Part shown: positions 57,728 through 64,000 of the stretch, piece after piece
Numbering within the stretch: position 1 is the first letter of the stretch
How the letters are laid out: each line of letters starts with the position of its first letter
Origin: Nocardioides sp. CFH 31398
GTDB taxonomy: Bacteria; Actinomycetota; Actinomycetes; Propionibacteriales; Nocardioidaceae
Reading direction: 5' to 3'
Length of the DNA stretch: 64,000 nucleotides
NCBI RefSeq assembly: GCF_022436705.1
Contig: NZ_JAKUHT010000012.1
Span: 62,001 to 126,000, forward strand
Translations under genes and position numbers: made by a program
Notes under the pieces: generated by a model
The model's database searches: none
Told to the model about the DNA's origin: nothing
The model's input: only the letters and a program-made list of their open reading frames with translations

Positions 57728-60700
57728 GTGCGTCCTGCACCCCGTCTCGCCGGTCTCGCCACGATGGGCGCGCTGCTCGCCGCGCTGCTCGCAGGGGTCC
57801 CCGCCACCTCCACCGCCGAGGAGGGCGAGGCGGAGGAGCGGTCGGCCCGCAGCAGCGGGTCGGACCGCCTCGAGGTGTACGTCGGCCAGGTCCGACCCGA
57901 CCAGCTCACGGACCTCGTCGCGACCGGCGTCGACCGCCACGAGCTGCTGCTCTCGCCCGTCGAGGGCTCCGGGCAGGACGACGAGGACGCGCCGGTCGGC
58001 GTCGAGCTCGTCCTGACCGGTGCGCAGGCCGCCCGCCTGGCCGCCGACGGCATCGAGCTGGAGCCGAAGACCACCGGGGGCATGACCGCCTCGGAGCGGG
58101 CGGACGCCGAGGGCGCCGCCGGGTACGACGTCTGGCAGCGGTACTCGGGCAGGGGCGGGCTCCGCGCCGAGGTCCGCGCGCTCGCCGCCCGCTTCCCCGG
58201 CTACACGAAGCCGGTCACGATCGGTCGCACCCTCCGGGGCAAGCCGATCGACGCGATCAAGGTGACGGCCGGCGCCGACCGCGTCGCCGACGGCAGCCGA
58301 CCCGCGGTGCTGTACCTGTCGGCGCAGCACGCCCGCGAGTGGATCACGCCGGAGATGACCACGCGGCTGCTCGCCCACGTCCTGCGCGAGGCGCGCTCGA
58401 AGCCGGCGATGCGTCAGCTGCTCGCCCGGAACGAGCTGTGGTTCCTCCCGGTCGCCAACCCCGACGGCTACGACTACACCTTCACCGAGGGCAACCGGCT
58501 GTGGCGCAAGAACCTCCGCGACAACAACGCCGACGGTGAGATCGCGCCCGGCGACGGCGTCGACCTGAACCGCAACTGGCCCGCGAAGTGGGGCTACGAC
58601 AACGAGGGCTCGTCGCCGAACCCGTCGAGCGAGACCTACCGCGGCGCCTCCCCGGCGTCCGAGCCCGAGACGCAGGCCCTCGACCGCTTCGCGGGCCGCG
58701 TCGGCTTCGAGTTCGTCGTCAACTACCACTCGGCCGCCGAGCTGCTGCTCTACGGCACCGGGTGGCAGGTCGCCACGCCGAGCCCGGACGACGTCATCTA
58801 CGAGGCGCTCGCCGGCGACGACGCCGACCCGGCGGTCCCCGGCTACGACCCGGACCTGTCCGCCGAGCTCTACACCACCAACGGCGACACGGACTCCGGC
58901 ATCACCGAGGCCTACGACTCCCTGGGGTTCACGCCCGAGATGTCCACCTGCGAGGCGGCGTCCGAGGTGGACCCGGACGACGAGTGGGAGGCCGAGGACT
59001 GCAACAGCGGCTTCGAGTTCCCCGACGACGAGGACCTCGTGCAGGGCGAGTTCGAGAAGAACATCCCCTTCGCGATGTCGGTCGCGCGCTCGGCCGCGGA
59101 CCCGGACGACCCGCGGACGGTCACCGGCCGCCGGGCCGCCGACTTCGTCACCGACCCCTTCGAGACCTCGCTCGGCGGTCGCCAGCCCGTGGCGGTCACC
59201 GCCAAGCGGGCGCTGCGCGACCACCGGATGCGCTACCGCATCGGCTCGGGGCCCGTGCGCACCGTGCCCGCCCGCGAGTGGAGGGGCGGCGAGCGCTACG
59301 GCACCGACAACCGGGTCTACTACGCGGAGTACCGCGGCGTCGTCACCGGCGCCCGGCCCGGCGACGAGGTGACGGTCTGGTTCGCCGGCGACAAGGGCCG
59401 CGGTGGGAACGCCCGCACGGTGGCCAGCGAGCGGTTCACCTACACGGTGAGGTCGAGCACCGGGGCCGACGTCCTGGTGATCGCCGACGAGGACTACACC
59501 GGCGTCAACCCGACGTACCCGGAGGGCACCGACGAGCCGAAGTACGACGAGGCCCACGTGCAGGCGGTCGAGGACGCCGGCTACACCGCCGACGTCTGGG
59601 ACGTCGACGCCGACGGGATCCCGCACCACCTCGGCGCGCTGTCGCACTACGACGCGGTCCTCTGGTACCTGGGCGACAACCGGATCACCCAGGACCCCGA
59701 CGACGAGGTCACCGAGACCCCGCTCGGCGACTTCGAGGACCTGTCCGTGGCGGAGCGGGAGCAGTACCTGACGCTCGCGGTGCGCGACTTCGTCAACGAG
59801 GGCGGCAAGCTCGTCCACGCCGGCGAGACCGCCCAGTTCGAAGGGGTGCCCGGCATCTCCGACGCCGTGGGCGGCCTGTACTACGGCCTCAACGGGGACC
59901 CGACCGCCGACTGCGTCGTGTCGAGCAGCTTCTTCGACGACTGCCTGATCCTGGCCGACGACTTCCGTCAGTACTACCTCGGTGCGTTCCAGCGGACGTC
60001 GACGTCGGGGCCGTCCGGATTCGAGGGCACCGGGTCGCCGTTCCTGGGCACGAGCACGGTGCTGGGCGGTCCGGTCGTCGAGGGCGACAACCCGCTGGAC
60101 GAGGCGGGGGTCTTCCTCCCGACGAGCCAGGTCCTGCCGCCCGCGCAGTTCCCGCAGTTCCGGAGCCGCGGTGCCGGTCTCTACGAGGTCGAGGGCGGCC
60201 CGTTCGCGCCGGCAGAGGGGGAGCGGTACGCCGGCGTCCTGCACGCCGACGAGGCCTACGCCCGCCTCACCCGGACGGTGGACGTCCCGGCGGGCACGAC
60301 CGCGGCCAGCCTCGAGTTCCTCGGGTCGTGGAGCACCGAGCCGGAGTACGACTTCCTGGTCGTCGAGGCCCGCACCGCGGGTGGTGACGACTGGACGACG
60401 CTGCCGGAGGCCGGGGGCGCGACGAGCACCGACAGCCCGGCGGAGTGCGAGGACGCGGACGCGTTCCTCTTCGAGAGCCACCCGTTCCTCACGACCTACC
60501 TCGGGGACGACTGCTCCAACCCGGAGGGACGGTGGAACGCGTTGACGGGCGACAGCGAGGGCTACCAGGACCTGGCCTACGACCTGTCGGCGTACGCCGG
60601 GTCCGAGGTGGAGCTCTCGATCACCTACGTCTCCGACCCGGCGTCGGGTGGCGTGGGTGCCTTCGTCGACGACACCCGCGTCGTGATCGACGGCGCGGAG

Positions 60701-60928
60701 GACGCCGACGGGTTCGAGGGCGCGACCAGCGACTGGGCCCCCGGCACCCCGCCGGCCTCCAGCCCGCCGCAGACCACCGCGTGGGAGATCGGCGGGAGCC
60801 TCATCGAGAACATCGGGTCCACCGTCACGGAGGACACGGTGCTGCTCGGCTTCGGCCTGGAGCAGGTGGAGCGCGCCCCCCAGCGCGCCCAGCTGGTCCA
60901 GCGCTCGTTGGACGAGCTGCTCGACTGA
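57728..60928 (+). CDS. Large secreted M14 zinc carboxypeptidase with C-terminal immune-inhibitor-A-like region
   Basis: A 1066-residue exported protein. A signal peptide (about 1-30) is followed by a propeptide-like part (about 45-120) and an M14 domain: His201 and Glu204 in HAREW, His334 in NYHSAAELLLY, and catalytic Glu404 in FTPEMSTCE. The C-terminal ~600 residues contain a barrel linker and beta domains like those of immune inhibitor A peptidases (LEFLGSWSTEPEYDFLVVEA, LSITYVSDP). GTG start with GGAGGT Shine-Dalgarno. A terminator hairpin follows. Confidence 0.9.
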   Translation: MRPAPRLAGLATMGALLAALLAGVPATSTAEEGEAEERSARSSGSDRLEVYVGQVRPDQLTDLVATGVDRHELLLSPVEGSGQDDEDAPVGVELVLTGAQAARLAADGIELEPKTTGGMTASERADAEGAAGYDVWQRYSGRGGLRAEVRALAARFPGYTKPVTIGRTLRGKPIDAIKVTAGADRVADGSRPAVLYLSAQHAREWITPEMTTRLLAHVLREARSKPAMRQLLARNELWFLPVANPDGYDYTFTEGNRLWRKNLRDNNADGEIAPGDGVDLNRNWPAKWGYDNEGSSPNPSSETYRGASPASEPETQALDRFAGRVGFEFVVNYHSAAELLLYGTGWQVATPSPDDVIYEALAGDDADPAVPGYDPDLSAELYTTNGDTDSGITEAYDSLGFTPEMSTCEAASEVDPDDEWEAEDCNSGFEFPDDEDLVQGEFEKNIPFAMSVARSAADPDDPRTVTGRRAADFVTDPFETSLGGRQPVAVTAKRALRDHRMRYRIGSGPVRTVPAREWRGGERYGTDNRVYYAEYRGVVTGARPGDEVTVWFAGDKGRGGNARTVASERFTYTVRSSTGADVLVIADEDYTGVNPTYPEGTDEPKYDEAHVQAVEDAGYTADVWDVDADGIPHHLGALSHYDAVLWYLGDNRITQDPDDEVTETPLGDFEDLSVAEREQYLTLAVRDFVNEGGKLVHAGETAQFEGVPGISDAVGGLYYGLNGDPTADCVVSSSFFDDCLILADDFRQYYLGAFQRTSTSGPSGFEGTGSPFLGTSTVLGGPVVEGDNPLDEAGVFLPTSQVLPPAQFPQFRSRGAGLYEVEGGPFAPAEGERYAGVLHADEAYARLTRTVDVPAGTTAASLEFLGSWSTEPEYDFLVVEARTAGGDDWTTLPEAGGATSTDSPAECEDADAFLFESHPFLTTYLGDDCSNPEGRWNALTGDSEGYQDLAYDLSAYAGSEVELSITYVSDPASGGVGAFVDDTRVVIDGAEDADGFEGATSDWAPGTPPASSPPQTTAWEIGGSLIENIGSTVTEDTVLLGFGLEQVERAPQRAQLVQRSLDELLD

Positions 60929-60948
60929 CCGGCGACCGTCGGTCCTCA

Positions 60949-60993
60949 CAGCGTGTCGTCCGTGACGTGAGGGGTGAGTCACGGACGACACGC
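60949..60993. terminator. Perfect hairpin terminator after the M14 gene
   Basis: A perfect 17-bp stem (AGCGTGTCGTCCGTGAC) with an 11-nt loop, 20 bp after the carboxypeptidase stop. Confidence 0.9.
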
Positions 60994-61078
60994 TCCTGGT
61001 GGCCCCGACGCGCGTTCGTCGCCCAGGGGCTCCTCACTGCCCGACCTCCCGTGGGCGGCGCGGGCTAGCGTCGGAGGC

Positions 61079-61855
61079 ATGGCGACGACGATCAGCGGGG
61101 TGCTCGAGCAGGCACGGGCGGAGCTGCGGCACCAGGCGACGCCGGTGCGGGTGCGGGCGGAGTGGGGCGGCGAGGTCGTCGTGGACACCACCGGGGCGCA
61201 CCTGGTGTGGGAGCCGCGGCGCCTGCTCTGCGTGTACGCCGTCCCCGAGGCCGACCTGCGTGGGGTGGTGCTCGAGCCCGCGGGCGGCGAGGCCCCCACC
61301 GCGCCCGAGGACGGCGTCCTGTTCCCCGACGTGCCGTTCGCGGCGCACACGGCCGAGGGCGAGTCCCTCGACCTGGTACGCGGGGAGCAGCGGGCCGCGC
61401 GTGCCGCCCTCCGGCCCGCCGACCCCGACCTGGCGGGGCTCGTCGTCCTCGACCCCGAGGCCCTCGACGCGTGGTGGCACGAGGGCGAGCGCATCGTCGG
61501 GCATCCGCGCGACCCGTTCCACCGGGTCGACGCCCTGCCGGGCAGCCGTCGGGTGACGGTCAGCAGGGACGGCGAGGTGCTCGCCCGCACCGACCGGGCG
61601 GTCGCGGTCAACGAGACCGGCTTCCCGCTGCGCTGGTACGTCCCCCGCGACGACCTCCTCGTCGAGGTGACCCGGACGGCGACCCGCACCGAGTGCCCCT
61701 ACAAGGGGGAGGCGTCGTACTGGACCGCCGCCGGCGTCACCGACGTCGCCTGGTCCTACGAGGAGCCGCTGACCGAGGTCGTGCCCGCCGGGGGTCACCT
61801 CTGCTTCGACGACACCCGCTGCGAGGTCGAGGTGGAGATCGCCGCAGGGCGCTGA
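61079..61855 (+). CDS. DUF427 domain protein (two copies)
   Basis: A 258-residue protein with a C-terminal DUF427 domain: FPLRWYVPRDDLLVEVTRT, then TECPYKGEASYWTAAG and FDDTRCEVEVE. An N-terminal half with VVDTTGAHLVWEPRRLLCVY resembles a diverged second copy. The function is unknown; the family is a small beta fold of possible redox or ligand-binding role. A hairpin terminator separates it from the M14 gene. Confidence 0.82.
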   Translation: MATTISGVLEQARAELRHQATPVRVRAEWGGEVVVDTTGAHLVWEPRRLLCVYAVPEADLRGVVLEPAGGEAPTAPEDGVLFPDVPFAAHTAEGESLDLVRGEQRAARAALRPADPDLAGLVVLDPEALDAWWHEGERIVGHPRDPFHRVDALPGSRRVTVSRDGEVLARTDRAVAVNETGFPLRWYVPRDDLLVEVTRTATRTECPYKGEASYWTAAGVTDVAWSYEEPLTEVVPAGGHLCFDDTRCEVEVEIAAGR

Positions 61856-61879
61856 GGGTCGATGCGGTAGCAATGAGGT

Positions 61880-63325
61880 ATGGCCCACCAGGAGAGCACC
61901 ACTCCGCCGCCCCACGTCCTCCTCCTCTTCGGCGCGACCGGCGACCTCGCCAAGCGCAAGCTCTTCCCCGGGCTGTACAAGCTCGCCGCGGCCGGGCGGC
62001 TCCCCGAGCAGTACGTCGTCATCGGGTCAGGGCGCCACTCGCCGGGCACCGACGACGAGTTCCGCGAGCAGGTCCGTGGCGGGCTGCGCGACTCGGTGGA
62101 CGACATCGACGACACGGTCCTCGAGGAGCTGCTGGGTCGCATCAGCTTCCAGACCTCCAACGCCGACGACGGCTCGGAGCTCGCGGCGGCCGTCCGCCGC
62201 GCCGAGGACACCTTCTCCGACGACGGCCACGGCGAGTCCAAGCGCCTCGTCTACCTGTCCGTCCCGCCCGCGGCCATGGACGGGATGATCGGCATGCTCG
62301 GCCGTGAGGGCCTGACCGACCGCGCGCGGCTGGTCATCGAGAAGCCGTTCGGCCTCGACCTCGAGTCGTCGCGCGAGCTGGACGCCTCGCTGAAGGAGGT
62401 CGTCGACGAGGACCAGGTCTTCCGCATCGACCACTTCATCGGCAAGGAGGCGGTGCAGAACATCCTCGCGCTCCGCTTCGCCAACGGCCTGTTCGAGCCG
62501 GCGTGGAACGCCTCGTCCATCGAGTCGGTGCAGATCGACGTCCCGGAGACCCTCAGGATGGAGGGCCGCGGCAGCTTCTACGAGTCCACCGGGTGCCTGC
62601 GCGACATGATCTCCACCCACCTGTGCCAGCTCCTCGGGTTCGTGGCGCTGGAGGACCCGGGCGAGTTCGAGGAGAAGAAGCTCCGCGACGCCAAGGCCGA
62701 CCTGTTCGCGAAGCTGCGGCCGCTGAACCCCGAGCGCGTGGTCTTCGGCCAGTACGACGGCTACCGCGAGGAGGAGGACGTCGCCGAGGACTCCGACGTC
62801 GAGACCTTCGTCGCCCTCGAGGCGTACGTCGACTCCTACCGCTGGCGCGACGTGCCGTTCTACCTGCGCACGGGCAAGGCGCTCGCGGAGAGCCGCCGGA
62901 CCATCACCCTTCGGTTCCGGACGCCGCACTCCCACATCTTCGAGGACGGCGCCGACGGCGATCGCCCCGCGGGCTGCAACGAGCTGGTGCTGGAGCTGAC
63001 CGACGAGCCGGAGATCTCCGTCGACGTCCGCGCGAAGCGTCCCGGCCCCGTCATGGAGCTCGCCGACGCGACCCTCCGTCTCGACATGGGCGAGGCGCTG
63101 CCCGACGACAAGCCCCTCGAGGCCTACGAGCGTCTGCTGCTCGACGTGCTGCGCGGCGACCGCACCCTGTTCACCCGCTCCGACGAGGTGGACCGGTTGT
63201 GGCAGGTGTGCGAGCCGGTGCTGCAGAACCGCCCCGAGGTCCACCCCTACGAGCCCGGGTCGTGGGGCCCGCAGGCCGCGATCGACCTGCCGCGCGCGGG
63301 CTGGCGCCTGGGCCGCGGGGAGTGA
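61880..63325 (+). CDS. zwf: Glucose-6-phosphate 1-dehydrogenase
   Basis: Zwf starts the oxidative pentose phosphate pathway, giving NADPH. The 481-residue protein has the coenzyme motif [10 protein letters not shown] at about residue 18 and the substrate motif RIDHFIGKE with catalytic His185 and Lys189. [14 protein letters not shown] is also diagnostic. The GH15 gene begins in its stop codon (GTGA), so the two are linked in expression. Confidence 0.96.
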   Translation: MAHQESTTPPPHVLLLFGATGDLAKRKLFPGLYKLAAAGRLPEQYVVIGSGRHSPGTDDEFREQVRGGLRDSVDDIDDTVLEELLGRISFQTSNADDGSELAAAVRRAEDTFSDDGHGESKRLVYLSVPPAAMDGMIGMLGREGLTDRARLVIEKPFGLDLESSRELDASLKEVVDEDQVFRIDHFIGKEAVQNILALRFANGLFEPAWNASSIESVQIDVPETLRMEGRGSFYESTGCLRDMISTHLCQLLGFVALEDPGEFEEKKLRDAKADLFAKLRPLNPERVVFGQYDGYREEEDVAEDSDVETFVALEAYVDSYRWRDVPFYLRTGKALAESRRTITLRFRTPHSHIFEDGADGDRPAGCNELVLELTDEPEISVDVRAKRPGPVMELADATLRLDMGEALPDDKPLEAYERLLLDVLRGDRTLFTRSDEVDRLWQVCEPVLQNRPEVHPYEPGSWGPQAAIDLPRAGWRLGRGE

Positions 63326-64000
63326 GCCCACGGCGTACGACGGGCAACGAGCAGCCGTGGACGCCGATCAGCGACCACGGCCTCGTCGGTGACCTGCGCA
63401 CCTGCGCGCTGGTCGACACCGAGGGCACCGTCGACTGGTTCTGCGCGCCGCGCTTCGACTCCCCGAGCGTGTTCGGGTCCGTCCTCGACCCCGACGTGGC
63501 GGGCTCGTGGAGCCTGCGCCCGGCCGAGGGGACGCCGACGACCCAGCAGTACTACTTCCCCGACTCCGCCATCCTCGTCACCCGCTTCCTCACCGAGGAG
63601 GGCGTGGCGGAGGTCCACGACTTCATGCCCCTGCTGGCCTCCCACGACGCCCAGCACCGGCAGCGTCTCGTCCGCCGGGTGGTCGCCGTCCGCGGGACCG
63701 CCCGGATGGCCATGCGGCTCGCCGCGCGACCGGACTACGGGCGCGTCGAGCCGACCCCGGACCGCCGCGACAACGGCGTCCTGATCGAGGACGGCGAGCT
63801 GTCGCTCGGCCTGTCCGCCAGCGTCGACCTCGAGGTCGACGGCGCGGACGTCGTCGCCGACGTGACGCTGAGGACGGGGGAGCAGGCGCTGTTCGTGCTC
63901 GAGGTGCTCGAGCCGGGCGACGAGATGCGCGGCACCGACGACGAGGACGTCGCCGACCTGTTCGACGCCACCGCCGGGTTCTGGCGCTCGTGGCTGTCGA
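63322..64000 (+). CDS. Glycoside hydrolase family 15 protein (3' truncated by window)
   Basis: The first ~226 codons of a GH15-like glucoamylase/trehalase. The GTG start overlaps the zwf stop. The N-terminal part reads [20 protein letters not shown], then [20 protein letters not shown], the typical opening of bacterial GH15 trehalase-like enzymes, followed by the beta-sandwich domain. The catalytic (alpha/alpha)6 barrel with its two Glu residues lies beyond the window. Coupling to zwf suggests glucose release feeding the pentose phosphate route. Confidence 0.88.
   Translation, partial: MSPRRTTGNEQPWTPISDHGLVGDLRTCALVDTEGTVDWFCAPRFDSPSVFGSVLDPDVAGSWSLRPAEGTPTTQQYYFPDSAILVTRFLTEEGVAEVHDFMPLLASHDAQHRQRLVRRVVAVRGTARMAMRLAARPDYGRVEPTPDRRDNGVLIEDGELSLGLSASVDLEVDGADVVADVTLRTGEQALFVLEVLEPGDEMRGTDDEDVADLFDATAGFWRSWLS

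Noticed and set aside
57704..60991. A 1095-codon open frame opposite the M14 carboxypeptidase
   Set aside because: The plus strand encodes a protein with complete catalytic residues and signal peptide; the antisense frame is biased filler.

Overview
The window is a very GC-rich (above 70% by eye), densely coding actinobacterial chromosome segment. GTG starts are frequent and ATGA/GTGA stop-start overlaps are common. Gene content and order (ftsEX to smpB; pncB-clpS-DUF2017-mec-cysO-cysM-murI-MBL-rph-rdgB) recall mycobacteria. The lipoproteins, IdeR/DtxR-type iron box and imperfect intergenic palindromes fit a Nocardioides-like member of the Propionibacteriales; that placement is inference. No integrase, transposase, CRISPR array or prophage block was seen.

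Region by region. 1-6.6 kb: cell-division transporter FtsEX, an adjacent M23 hydrolase, smpB, two tandem BLUF blue-light receptors directly behind smpB, a bifunctional RibD on the opposite strand, and the tmRNA gene ssrA. 6.6-20 kb: a sulfite-oxidase-like molybdoenzyme, a YcaQ-like protein, two tandem M15-type secreted proteins of which the first has lost its zinc ligands, a HIT protein, a fabG-like SDR, a DUF3048 lipoprotein convergent with a TetR regulator, YqgE, and an overlapping DUF3039-helicase pair. 20-29 kb: a secreted M28 aminopeptidase, an iron-siderophore ABC operon behind an iron box, pseudouridine catabolism genes, and HPPD divergent from an Lrp-type regulator. 29-37 kb, mostly minus strand: MFS/MarR pair, a polar amino-acid ABC importer, another MFS, a MOSC protein and nicotinate phosphoribosyltransferase.

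37-53 kb is the mycobacteria-like block. It includes the sulfur-carrier cysteine pathway (Mec, CysO, CysM, with an NYN-domain gene inserted before cysM), a possible metzincin (DUF3152), a divergent PRPP synthetase paralogue, murI and a Rv1339-like MBL hydrolase. A NarL-type two-component system divergent from an ABC-2 exporter separates these from rph-rdgB. 53-64 kb: tRNA-Leu(UAG), Bcp peroxiredoxin, an ECF Co/Ni transporter cbiMNQO behind a Nur-like box, a DUF3618/GroES-like pair, a 1066-residue secreted M14 carboxypeptidase, a DUF427 protein, zwf, and the start of a GH15 enzyme cut by the window end.

The most notable items are the active/degenerate M15 pair, the smpB-BLUF-BLUF arrangement, the triple TAC-N5-GTA operator array beside the TetR gene, the perfect 16-nt tandem repeat before the DUF3048 gene, and the NYN insertion in the Mec-CysO-CysM operon.
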